Shown here piece by piece: positions 1-8,277 of a stretch of DNA of 64,000 bases. Each line of letters opens with the position of its first letter. Positions within the stretch are counted from its first letter, which is position 1. Both the position numbers and the translations under genes were made by a program. The notes under the pieces were generated by a model. The model was not told the DNA's origin. It ran no database searches and worked only from the letters and a program-made list of their open reading frames with translations. Source of the DNA: an uncultured Duncaniella sp. GTDB taxonomy: Bacteria > Bacteroidota > Bacteroidia > Bacteroidales > Muribaculaceae. The stretch is taken from NCBI GenBank assembly GCA_910577255.1, contig CAJTMH010000002.1, positions 434,001 to 498,000 on the forward strand. Direction: 5' to 3'.

Positions 1-1328
1 TTGGTGCGGATTTCAAAAGGCTCGGGTGCATCAATCAGTGCCACCCAGATAATGGCTGTGTCAGGACGGTTTTTCAAGTCCTCGAATCCTGTAGTAACAC
101 TGCTGATAGGTGCGGTCTTGTATTTGAAATATCCTTTCAGTTTAGTGGGGTGCAACGTGAAGGGACGGCCAAATGAAAGCACACCGTTTGTTCCGTCGGT
201 CCTCACGTAGGTGCCCGCAAAAATATTTCCGGCAGCGAGTTTCCCAATCATACCGATACCAACGAAACGAGTCTCAAGCTGAGCCGCACGTCCTGATCCC
301 GAAGGAGTGTCGTCAGTGGGGAAGGTATTGCTTGACCCGAGGGTAGTGGCACCCTTGTTTCCGGTATCCCAATACGATTCACCACCTTCGGCCCAGGGGT
401 TCCACACCTTGCCGTTGAGCCACCAATTATCAAATGAACTGTTAGGCATCTGGGCGGTAGCCTGAGTTGTGAACATCACTTCCTCGCCATACTCCTCACC
501 GCTATATGCCCTCGCCACATAGGATGTCTCGGGGACAAGTCCGGTAAGACGACCAGTAAACGAGCCACCGTTGACAGTCACCTGGCTATCGGTAAGCCGA
601 ATCCACGCATCACTGTCGGCCCTGCGATATTCAAATCCATTCTCCTTGCCGGCTTCGGCAGAACCATATAGCCAAGCCACACACGACCATGCATCCACTG
701 CATCGGTGTTGACACTACTCTCGGTCGGGATGACATATATGGTCCACACAGATGTGCGTCCGAATTCGGTAACGGAGATTTCCACCGGTGATGAAAAATC
801 GACTGTAGCGTCAGTGAGGTCAGGTGACATCACAGCGGTAGAGCCTGCAAGTTTTATTGATGTGACTTTTAGGTGCGAGATGGGGGCCTTGGCAGATACA
901 TAAGCAACTATACGGCGTCCGGGCACATCGATGGTTGATGCTCCTACCTGTTGCTCGACTGTGAAATAGCGGTCAATTGTCTGGACTGCCGATATGGTCC
1001 AGTCATACTCCTGATAGAGCGACACCATGGTGCTCACAGGCTCCGACAAGTCGATTCCGTTGAGAAATGAAGCCGAATCGGCCCATACAGCCGAATTTGG
1101 CGAGATATCATAACCTGTCACCACGACATCAGTGATGTCAACAGTCTCATTAAGGAACACGGTGACGGTGCGAGCCAAAGTATCTATGCTTGACGGTTGA
1201 AGCTGTCCCTCAACCTCGAAACTCAGGAAGTTGGGCTGGATGCGTGGATAAGGTATATTATTCTTGATGCAGCCTGTGACCATCAAAGCCAGCAGCCCTA
1301 CGGCTATAGAACAGATTTTTTTTGTCAT
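1..1328 (-). CDS. PCMD-domain lipoprotein, 3' end outside window
   Basis: An open minus-strand frame runs from an ATG at 1328 to the window edge without a stop, so about 442 residues are visible and the C-terminus is missing. The N-terminus has a lipoprotein signal with lipobox MVTGC (Cys20). Residues of roughly 25-290 look like Ig-like/beta-sandwich repeats, including a fibronectin-like stretch just before residue 295. From about residue 295 the pattern MPNSSFDNWW, then WNPWAEGG and SYWDTGNKG, is typical of the PCMD (putative carbohydrate metabolism) domain of Bacteroidetes lipoproteins. It is the last visible gene of a four-gene operon, only 4 bp behind the preceding OMP gene. A surface or periplasmic role with a glycan ligand is inferred from the domain name only; no enzyme function is demonstrated. 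Confidence 0.8.
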   Translation of the reverse strand, partial: MTKKICSIAVGLLALMVTGCIKNNIPYPRIQPNFLSFEVEGQLQPSSIDTLARTVTVFLNETVDITDVVVTGYDISPNSAVWADSASFLNGIDLSEPVSTMVSLYQEYDWTISAVQTIDRYFTVEQQVGASTIDVPGRRIVAYVSAKAPISHLKVTSIKLAGSTAVMSPDLTDATVDFSSPVEISVTEFGRTSVWTIYVIPTESSVNTDAVDAWSCVAWLYGSAEAGKENGFEYRRADSDAWIRLTDSQVTVNGGSFTGRLTGLVPETSYVARAYSGEEYGEEVMFTTQATAQMPNSSFDNWWLNGKVWNPWAEGGESYWDTGNKGATTLGSSNTFPTDDTPSGSGRAAQLETRFVGIGMIGKLAAGNIFAGTYVRTDGTNGVLSFGRPFTLHPTKLKGYFKYKTAPISSVTTGFEDLKNRPDTAIIWVALIDAPEPFEIRT

Positions 1329-1332
1329 ACTC

Positions 1333-2538
1333 TTATATGCAGACTCCTAAGCCGAAATTAATGTTAAACAAATTGAAGCGGAAATTGGCGCCCGACGAAG
1401 TACGTGTACCCTCATTCTCGCCGTTAGTGTATTGCTTGTCATGGGTTACATGAAGGCCAAACACACCGAATGAGACATTGAAGCAGACGTTGTCCATGAT
1501 AAACATGGTCACACCCGGGGAGAAATTCAGGCTCCACTTGGTGGTCAATGTCTTGGTGTCGCGCACCTCATCGTTGTATTTACGCTTGAAGCGCGAAGAG
1601 CCACTGCCGAATCCAAGATCCACTTCGTTAAATATTGCAAAGCGTTTGGCTGTGCTGAGTCCGACATAATTACGATAGAACACCGAGGCAGTGTAGCTTT
1701 GCGAGTAGTAGCTCACATCACTGAGCGAGAAGTTGATGTCATCGTCAAAATCAACCGACAGACCTGAAAGGTCAGCTATGCCACGCGAGTAATTAAACTT
1801 CAAGCCCATACACTGGTTGTTCCGGAAGAAATAGCTTATGGTCGGCTGCACCGAATACAACTTGCCCTTGAAGTTGAAATTTTTTATCAGTGAGAGCACC
1901 TGGACATCATCGGTGTTAAATTCGCCATACGATGCCATAAGGCCGAATTGCCATTGTCCCTTCGGAACAAACAGGAAATTATATAGACCTCGGTCATAGC
2001 GACCGTAATTAGGTGTAGGCAGGATGATAGGTATCGTGTCAAGACCAACTATCACCCGCTCATTAAGCACCGATGGGTCAATCTGGGCAATGACTATCTT
2101 GCCATGTTCGTTGACAGGATATCCGTTGATTGAATCCTTATACACCGGCCATACAGGCAAGGTCTGTGTATGGATTTCACAATTCTCCTCAACGTTGGGC
2201 TCTGACAACGGTTCCTCAATGAGTGGTTTCATCGGAGTCGAGGATAAGGTTGGTTCCTCTGCTGTCCGGCTAACTGCCGGCAATGTCATGATAGTGGCTT
2301 CCTCGGCCACAGAATCAGGAGACACAACGCGTTTCACCCATATCACTGAGTCACCGGCCAAGGCGGCCACGGTGCGTGTGGTGCGATAAGTAGTCGTTGT
2401 GACGGTGGTAACAGTAGTGACTGTCGACACAGTGTCGGCCACTCCTGCCGGAGGTATTCCGGGAGTCTGGCTTCTGCCAACGAACGCACTGACACATCCG
2501 ACAAGCACAAGCATCAAAAAGCGTAGCTGAAGTTTCAT
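1333..2538 (-). CDS. Outer-membrane beta-barrel protein with Thr/Pro-rich N-terminal extension
   Basis: This 401-residue protein starts with a Sec signal peptide ending near VGRSQ (residues 20-24). Residues 35-55 are a threonine-rich run with VTT repeated three times, followed by an acidic/proline-rich stretch to about residue 130. From about residue 185 the sequence alternates like an outer-membrane beta-barrel and ends in a hydrophobic strand (NFGLGVCI). The barrel part is clearly a paralogue of the next gene upstream (2551-3294): both carry PxGQW near the start of the barrel, RNY(V/I)(G/S)L with a following (A/G)FFNEV-like or AIFNEV strand, an S(P)G(V/M)-M(F/I)F turn and an F(R/K)-(F/I)NLF ending. 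The extension is absent from that paralogue. Function unknown; the pairing with PCMD lipoproteins suggests a cell-surface assembly. Confidence 0.75.
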   Translation of the reverse strand: MKLQLRFLMLVLVGCVSAFVGRSQTPGIPPAGVADTVSTVTTVTTVTTTTYRTTRTVAALAGDSVIWVKRVVSPDSVAEEATIMTLPAVSRTAEEPTLSSTPMKPLIEEPLSEPNVEENCEIHTQTLPVWPVYKDSINGYPVNEHGKIVIAQIDPSVLNERVIVGLDTIPIILPTPNYGRYDRGLYNFLFVPKGQWQFGLMASYGEFNTDDVQVLSLIKNFNFKGKLYSVQPTISYFFRNNQCMGLKFNYSRGIADLSGLSVDFDDDINFSLSDVSYYSQSYTASVFYRNYVGLSTAKRFAIFNEVDLGFGSGSSRFKRKYNDEVRDTKTLTTKWSLNFSPGVTMFIMDNVCFNVSFGVFGLHVTHDKQYTNGENEGTRTSSGANFRFNLFNINFGLGVCI

Positions 2539-2550
2539 ATCAATGCGGTG

Positions 2551-3294
2551 TTATAGATAAAATGCCACTCCGAAGGAGATGGAGAAAAGATTAATCTTGA
2601 AATTGGCATGTTTGGTCTCGCGGTGCGCCACATAAATCTGATCGGTCACAGAGCGGGTCTTGTTGTAATTAAATCCTAACACACCCACGCTGACCTCAAG
2701 CGCCGAATAATTGTTTAGAAACATTATCATGCCCGGCGTAAGACCCACGTTGAAGGAAAAATTCCGCTCATAGGTACCTGTCAGGTCATCCCCGGCTCCG
2801 TTTATGATTTTCGACTGGCCACCACCGATCTGGAGTTGCACCTCATTGAAAAATCCGAAGCGCATGCTGTTGCCAAGAGATATGTAGTTGCGGAAAGCAG
2901 CCGTGCCATAGTAGTTATGGGTTATGGAGTAGAGATTCTCCATGTCATAACTCGTCTCCGAATCAATGATTACGTTGGCATTGTCGAGGCGGGTGCGTGA
3001 ACGCTGATAAGCAAAGCGTCCGCCAGCAGCGAGATTGTCGTGAAACGCATAGAACAACATGGGGCTCACCTTGAACGAGTAGGTGTCGCCGGCAAGATTC
3101 TCAATGATAAGGAACTGATAATTATCAAAATCGCTCTGTGTATAACTGACGTTCACACCTGTGATCCATTGACCTTCAGGGATAAAGGAAATCTGCTCCA
3201 AGCCTCTGCTGAAAGGCGCCTGAGCCCGGCCTACAGAGCTTCCTGCCAGCCAGACGGACACAATCAGGAGTAGATATTTAAAAATTCTCAGCAT
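2551..3294 (-). CDS. Outer-membrane beta-barrel protein, paralogue of the 1333-2538 gene
   Basis: A 247-residue protein with a signal peptide ending at about GRAQ (residues 22-25) and a predicted 8-10 strand beta-barrel filling the rest, ending in SFGVAFYL with the terminal aromatic/hydrophobic pattern of outer-membrane proteins. The barrel aligns by eye over its whole length with residues 185-401 of the neighbouring 401-residue protein, which indicates tandem duplication. The gap to the downstream gene is 12 bp and to the upstream lipoprotein gene 39 bp, so the genes are probably co-transcribed. No ligand or enzymatic motif is visible. It could be a porin-like channel or simply an anchoring barrel for the neighbouring lipoproteins. 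Confidence 0.75.
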   Translation of the reverse strand: MLRIFKYLLLIVSVWLAGSSVGRAQAPFSRGLEQISFIPEGQWITGVNVSYTQSDFDNYQFLIIENLAGDTYSFKVSPMLFYAFHDNLAAGGRFAYQRSRTRLDNANVIIDSETSYDMENLYSITHNYYGTAAFRNYISLGNSMRFGFFNEVQLQIGGGQSKIINGAGDDLTGTYERNFSFNVGLTPGMIMFLNNYSALEVSVGVLGFNYNKTRSVTDQIYVAHRETKHANFKINLFSISFGVAFYL

Positions 3295-3333
3295 AGCAAA
3301 ATGATTGGTTCTTAATAATTGAGGGGTGATGGT

Positions 3334-5862
3334 CTAATAAGCTAACGTCACATTGTCAAGCCATAACTGGCTTCCGACAGAAGCAGCCGTCACCGGATCG
3401 GGAGTAGTCACTATCGACGCCGACTCCTCGGCTATGGTGCCTATGGAGCGCGATGATGCAAACATGACTTTTATTCTTGTGGCTTTTACGCCGAAATATT
3501 CATAATCAAGCGGCACGGAGAATGCAGTGTAACCGGTGGCAATAGGCAGGTATTTGACCGCATGGGAAATTACTTTCTCCTCTCCCAGGATCTCGCCTAT
3601 CACTTCCACTTCCACAAGTCCGACGTCGTTCTTATCGTCATCGCCGGGCTGATATTTGTAAAATCCGTTGAGCGACATTGGCCGCGCGTTCCATCCCATA
3701 CCCTCATTATATTTCTCCTCACCCGAGGCGGCATCAAATGAGTAGCTTCCGATAAAGAGTTTACCGGCAGCCCGGTTGGCGATCCGCGGTATCACACGCG
3801 AATAGTTGATATACGGTTCACTTTCCTGAACATAGGGGTCGATCTCGGGGCCGTCTATATCATAAGCCACACTTCTGAGCAGCACCGCAAATTCACCGCT
3901 CTGGCAGTCGGTAACCGTATAGGTGGATGGCTGCATATACCATGTGTTCTGATTTTTTGCGCTGCGGTTTATTGTCTTGGAGTTGACATTGGCCCATTCT
4001 TCGGGTGTGGCATGGATATAAGTGGCATGATTCTGCCAGTTGAAAATTTCCACATTGGTCTGTGAATAACGGCCACCGCTTGGAAGGTTATCGAAACGTA
4101 TGGTTCCCTTGCGCTCCTCAAAATCAGCATTGGGGAGCTGGGGTGTGGTCTCGGTTTTTACTTTCACCGCCGGAGTAAAGTCATCGTCGTCAGGACGTTC
4201 CATCATAGTGGCTTTGAACTCGTAGGTAGTTGACGGCACAAGACCCACCAGACCCACCATGCCACTCTCGGGGTAGCGTTCGAAAATACTGCCACGCTCA
4301 CCGTTGACATATACGATGACCGTCTCGGTTATAAATTTCAGCATCGTGGCGTCCTCGGGAACAATACGCACGGCAGCATAATTGGCGAACGCATCGACCT
4401 CTATGTCAAAGGCGGGCATGACCCTCTCGACCACGACAGAAGCCCGAGGCTCGTCACAGTAAAGCACTCTCGCGTTCACGGCACCAGTCCCTTCGGGCAT
4501 GCCGAAACGGACAAGATAAGTAGCATCGGCCTTCGGCTGAATGTCAATTATGGTAGCTTGTTCCCAATTCCCATCGGCATCCTGCACCTCCACAGCCACA
4601 TTGCGTGTAAAACCAGGCGCTGAGGATCGGATGATGATTTCACCGATGTTCACACCGATAATGGACGTATTGGCCGCTAACACCTCGATTTCAACCGGAG
4701 TAGATTTCACTACCAGTGTGGAAGGCTCGCTTGCCCTGCCGGCATTATCGACACACATCAAAGCAAATGTCGACACGGAGGTGGGAGGGGTAAGATACAC
4801 CAGATTGCCAAGAAAGTCAGTAAAGTCGACCATAAGGCCTCCGACCCGCTCTTCAACACTCAGTCCAAGCGACGAGAGAAGTTGTGAGGTTTCCGTAGCC
4901 AGATTGCACAGGTCAAGCTCGGGAGGTACCCCCTTGAGCATCAGGGAAGCCGACCGGGTGGAGAGATATAGATGCGAAACTTTGTCACCAAAGGAGACCT
5001 CGGCTGCCACTGTGGTAGATGGCGCATCACCTTCGGGGAGTTCCATTTCAATGCCTGATGCCCATCCAACCGGAGTGATTACCGGGGCCTCGGCAGATAT
5101 GAATTGTTCTGTAAGTTCGATTTCATTCGTCTGTCCGTTCCCCTCCACCACTACTACCGGTACATCATCATGCAGAACAAAACCGATGCTGAGTTCATAG
5201 AGGACTCCGCTCTTGGCCTCATCATACCCGGCAGCTGCAAACCTCACAGGCCTTCCGTCGGGCAACACAGCTGTGACATAGAGCGTCATTACCCCGGGGT
5301 TAAGATAAAGAAGCCTCTCCTCTGAAGGGGTAACTGTGAAGTACTCCCCACCGTCCGAATGAAGCTCGGCCGTCACACCAGAGAAGTAATCCGTAAGTGC
5401 TGACGAAAAGTCAACCTTCACGGCACAACTCACCGGACGCAGAACAAGGGTGGTAAGGGAGGAATTACGGTCAGTAACCACAGCCTGACATTGGCCGTAG
5501 AAAAACGGTGAGTCAAATCCTTCAAGCTCCTCACTACCATACCATCCGGCCAAAGTGTACTGACCGATAAAATAATCGGCATTTTGTGTGAAATCATCAA
5601 ACTTAGGCCAGGTGTTGGAGTAACGTCCGCTCTCATCACGCATATAAACGGTGACATCCCCCACAGGAGGGGCAGGAATGGACCAACCGCTCACCTCTTC
5701 TCCCGAAGGAGTGTAGAGACGATTATCAATTTCAATGCCGAGATTGAATTTCCCGACACCCGCCGACGAGTCCACTGAATCCTCGCTACAGCCGCAAGTC
5801 AACACCGGCAATGTGATGCCGAGTATCAACAAGAATATGAATTTGTGAAGCAGATTGGTCAT
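3334..5862 (-). CDS. DUF4493/PCMD multidomain lipoprotein
   Basis: An 842-residue lipoprotein; the signal ends in LTCGC, with Cys23 or Cys25 as lipidation site. The first 260 residues (conserved pieces such as FNLGIEIDNR and VSCAVKVDFS) match the DUF4493 family, in which a beta-sandwich resembles Mfa-like/fimbrial lipoproteins. Residues of about 260-570 look like Ig/Fn3 repeats. From about residue 575 (PNADFEERKG, then NWQNHATY, NTWYMQPSTY and a C-terminal LWLDNVTLAY) it matches the PCMD domain. It starts 19 bp behind murI and leads the operon with two beta-barrels and a second PCMD lipoprotein. Domain assignment is by pattern memory and function is unknown; surface display is inferred. Confidence 0.75.
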   Translation of the reverse strand: MTNLLHKFIFLLILGITLPVLTCGCSEDSVDSSAGVGKFNLGIEIDNRLYTPSGEEVSGWSIPAPPVGDVTVYMRDESGRYSNTWPKFDDFTQNADYFIGQYTLAGWYGSEELEGFDSPFFYGQCQAVVTDRNSSLTTLVLRPVSCAVKVDFSSALTDYFSGVTAELHSDGGEYFTVTPSEERLLYLNPGVMTLYVTAVLPDGRPVRFAAAGYDEAKSGVLYELSIGFVLHDDVPVVVVEGNGQTNEIELTEQFISAEAPVITPVGWASGIEMELPEGDAPSTTVAAEVSFGDKVSHLYLSTRSASLMLKGVPPELDLCNLATETSQLLSSLGLSVEERVGGLMVDFTDFLGNLVYLTPPTSVSTFALMCVDNAGRASEPSTLVVKSTPVEIEVLAANTSIIGVNIGEIIIRSSAPGFTRNVAVEVQDADGNWEQATIIDIQPKADATYLVRFGMPEGTGAVNARVLYCDEPRASVVVERVMPAFDIEVDAFANYAAVRIVPEDATMLKFITETVIVYVNGERGSIFERYPESGMVGLVGLVPSTTYEFKATMMERPDDDDFTPAVKVKTETTPQLPNADFEERKGTIRFDNLPSGGRYSQTNVEIFNWQNHATYIHATPEEWANVNSKTINRSAKNQNTWYMQPSTYTVTDCQSGEFAVLLRSVAYDIDGPEIDPYVQESEPYINYSRVIPRIANRAAGKLFIGSYSFDAASGEEKYNEGMGWNARPMSLNGFYKYQPGDDDKNDVGLVEVEVIGEILGEEKVISHAVKYLPIATGYTAFSVPLDYEYFGVKATRIKVMFASSRSIGTIAEESASIVTTPDPVTAASVGSQLWLDNVTLAY

Positions 5863-5881
5863 TAACGGTCTTAAAATCTTG

Positions 5882-6712
5882 TCAGAGAGTCACGTGAGTG
5901 GCTGACAACGGACTCTTAAGAAATATTTCGGCCAATTCGGTGAATTTAGCCGGATTTTCGGTGGTGAGATATGTGCATGTGCCTCCACGTGTACACTTTT
6001 GATCCATCTCGGGGTGCCGCGACAGATAGTCCTTAAGACTCATGGCCACCAGTTCGCCTTGAGTTATGATTCTGGCACGCCCTGCCACCTGCTTTTCAAT
6101 CTTTTCAAGCAGGAGTGGATAATGTGTGCAGCCGAGAATCACGGTGTCAATCTCGGGCTCCTGTCCAAACAGTTCCTCGACATACTTTTCCACGAAATAG
6201 TCGGCGCCTGGAGAGTCAAACTCGCGGTTTTCAACCAACGGGACCCACATAGGGCACTCAACAGAAACAGTGCGGAACTGCGGGAAGAATTTAGCAATCT
6301 CGATGTCGTAGGTGCCAGAACTGATTGTGCCTGGGGTACCCAACACACCGATATTGCCGTTTTTCGTAATGCTACCCAATGCCTCCACCGTAGGGATGAC
6401 GACTCCAAGCACACGGCGGTCAGCATCAAGTTCAGGAAGGTCCTTCTGCTGGATGGACCTCAACGCCTTGGCCGAAGCAGTGTTGCATGCAAGAATCACC
6501 AGATGGCAACCACGTTCGAAAAGCGACTTCACGGCCTCAAGTGTAAATTCATACACCACGTCAAACGAGCGCGTACCATAGGGGGCACGAGCATTGTCGC
6601 CAAGATACATATAGTCATACTCAGGAAGGGTCTTACGAATCTCCTTAAGGATTGTCAGACCGCCGTAACCTGAATCAAAAACCCCGATGGGACCTGGTGA
6701 GGATGGAAGCAT
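5882..6712 (-). CDS. murI: Glutamate racemase
   Basis: A 276-residue cytoplasmic enzyme that interconverts L- and D-glutamate to supply D-Glu for peptidoglycan. The FDSGYGG motif (residues 12-18) and the two catalytic cysteines, Cys76 in ACNTAS and Cys195 in GCTHYP, are all present, so it should be active. Length matches the family. It lies 107 bp behind nuoN and 19 bp ahead of the DUF4493/PCMD lipoprotein gene on the same strand. A stem-loop at 6751-6788 separates it from the nuo block, so it may have its own promoter in the 6713-6818 gap, where no strong Bacteroidetes -7 box was found. Confidence 0.97.
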   Translation of the reverse strand: MLPSSPGPIGVFDSGYGGLTILKEIRKTLPEYDYMYLGDNARAPYGTRSFDVVYEFTLEAVKSLFERGCHLVILACNTASAKALRSIQQKDLPELDADRRVLGVVIPTVEALGSITKNGNIGVLGTPGTISSGTYDIEIAKFFPQFRTVSVECPMWVPLVENREFDSPGADYFVEKYVEELFGQEPEIDTVILGCTHYPLLLEKIEKQVAGRARIITQGELVAMSLKDYLSRHPEMDQKCTRGGTCTYLTTENPAKFTELAEIFLKSPLSATHVTL

Positions 6713-6750
6713 TTCAGTAGATGTTTAAAATGTATTTTTTTATATTGCCA

Positions 6751-6788
6751 ATCTCCGGCTGCAAGCATAACGCCTCACAGCCGGAGAT
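6751..6788 (-). terminator. Stem-loop behind nuoN
   Basis: An 11-bp perfect inverted repeat (ATCTCCGGCTG at 6751-6761 and CAGCCGGAGAT at 6778-6788) with a 16-nt loop lies 31 bp beyond the nuoN stop. It lacks a clean U-tract immediately after the stem, so it may be a weak or factor-dependent terminator, or an mRNA 3'-end stabiliser. It marks the end of the nuo/atp block. Confidence 0.55.
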
Positions 6789-6818
6789 GGTTTAAGGGAA
6801 AATTCGGACGTGTCAGTA

Positions 6819-8261
6819 TCAGGCTACAACGTTGAGAAGATAGTTGTAGAAGTAGCTTATGATACCGAGGCCGATGATGCCGGCAACGCAGATCCACATG
6901 CCGAGACGCTCGCTGCATGCCGAACGGAATGTAGCAATCGGTGTCTCACTGTCATTGATGAACATCGCCTTCACTACGAGCAGATAGTAGTAGAGAGAGA
7001 TGATGGTGTTAATCAATGCTATCAGCACCAGCACGTAGAGAGCCACTGACTCCGAACCGCTGAGTGCGCTTGTGAATACAAAGAATTTGCTGAAGAAACC
7101 TGCAAAGGGAGGAATACCGGCCAATGAGAACATGGCAAGCATCATGGTGAATGACAGGCGCGGGTTGGTCTTGTAGAGACCATTGTAGTCGGTCATCTCC
7201 ACTTTGCCGGTGGCGTTCTCGATAGCTCCAATCACACCGAAAGCGGCGAGGTTGGAGAACACGTAAACCAGCACATAGAACATCAGTGCCGAAACGCCCA
7301 TCGGGGTATCGCCCACAACGGCAAGCATGATGTAACCGGCCTGCGAGATGGATGAGAAGGCGAGGAATCGCTTCATGTTCACCTGACGCATGGCGAAAAG
7401 GTTACCTACAGTGATGGTAAGGATGATGAGGGCATAGAGCATCCATTCCCAAGCCTCAGAATAAAGAGTGCCGAACACCTGGGTAAGCACCACAAGGAAG
7501 GCAAAGGCAGCCGAGCCCTTGGAGATTACCGACAGATAGGAGGTGACTGATGTAGGTGCACCCTGATAAACGTCGGCAGTCCAGAGGTGGAAGGGAACCA
7601 ATGAGATCTTGAAACCGAAGCCGGCCATCACGAACGCGAGACCAACCACTGTCATCACACCGAAATTGGAAGCGATGGCGTAGCTGATACCCTCATAGTA
7701 GAGAGTGCCGCAAAGACCGTAGACGAGCGAGAGGCCCATCAGCAGGATGGCAGACGAGAACACGGCTGTGAGGACATATTTGATAGCTGCCTCGTGGCTC
7801 TCATAGCGGTTCTTGTCAAAAGCGACAAGCGCGCAGAGAGGAAGCGATGCTGTCTCAAGCCCGATGATGAACATGAGGAAATGGCGGCTCGAAATCATGA
7901 AATACATACCCAGGAGCGTAAGCAGTATAAGTTCATAGAACTCTCCGCGGCGCACCGATGTAAACTCCGAGTTGGCCCATTTGATTGACTGGATAAGCAC
8001 TATCAGCACACCCACATTGAGGATGTTCTTGATAGCCACCATTACCGGTGAAGTGACATACATTCCTGCAAAAGCTACAGCGTCGGCCTTAACCACGGGG
8101 CAGAACCCCCAGGCCACAAGGACAGCCATCAGCACGGTGGTTATCACCGGCAGCGCACCCTGCGACTTCTTGCATGCGAAAGTATCGTAGAGGAAGACTA
8201 ATAGGAATATGATTAGCAATCCTATTTCCTGCTTCAGTGCTAAAAATTGTGAGTAATCCAT
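6819..8261 (-). CDS. nuoN: NADH-quinone oxidoreductase subunit N (complex I)
   Basis: A 480-residue polytopic membrane protein, one of the three antiporter-like proton-pumping subunits of complex I. The conserved half-channel charges are present: Glu136 in GLETASLPL and Lys218 in GFGFKISLVPFH, followed by LWTADVYQGAPTS. About 14 hydrophobic helices are visible and length fits the family. It is the last gene of the nuo/atp block, 16 bp behind nuoM. Confidence 0.97.
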   Translation of the reverse strand: MDYSQFLALKQEIGLLIIFLLVFLYDTFACKKSQGALPVITTVLMAVLVAWGFCPVVKADAVAFAGMYVTSPVMVAIKNILNVGVLIVLIQSIKWANSEFTSVRRGEFYELILLTLLGMYFMISSRHFLMFIIGLETASLPLCALVAFDKNRYESHEAAIKYVLTAVFSSAILLMGLSLVYGLCGTLYYEGISYAIASNFGVMTVVGLAFVMAGFGFKISLVPFHLWTADVYQGAPTSVTSYLSVISKGSAAFAFLVVLTQVFGTLYSEAWEWMLYALIILTITVGNLFAMRQVNMKRFLAFSSISQAGYIMLAVVGDTPMGVSALMFYVLVYVFSNLAAFGVIGAIENATGKVEMTDYNGLYKTNPRLSFTMMLAMFSLAGIPPFAGFFSKFFVFTSALSGSESVALYVLVLIALINTIISLYYYLLVVKAMFINDSETPIATFRSACSERLGMWICVAGIIGLGIISYFYNYLLNVVA

Positions 8262-8277
8262 TGCTATTAATCTGTGA

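Noticed and set aside
4541..5200. Plus-strand open frame (219 codons) opposite the DUF4493/PCMD gene
   Set aside because: No domain, Ser/Thr-rich shadow composition, and the minus-strand gene is intact across it.
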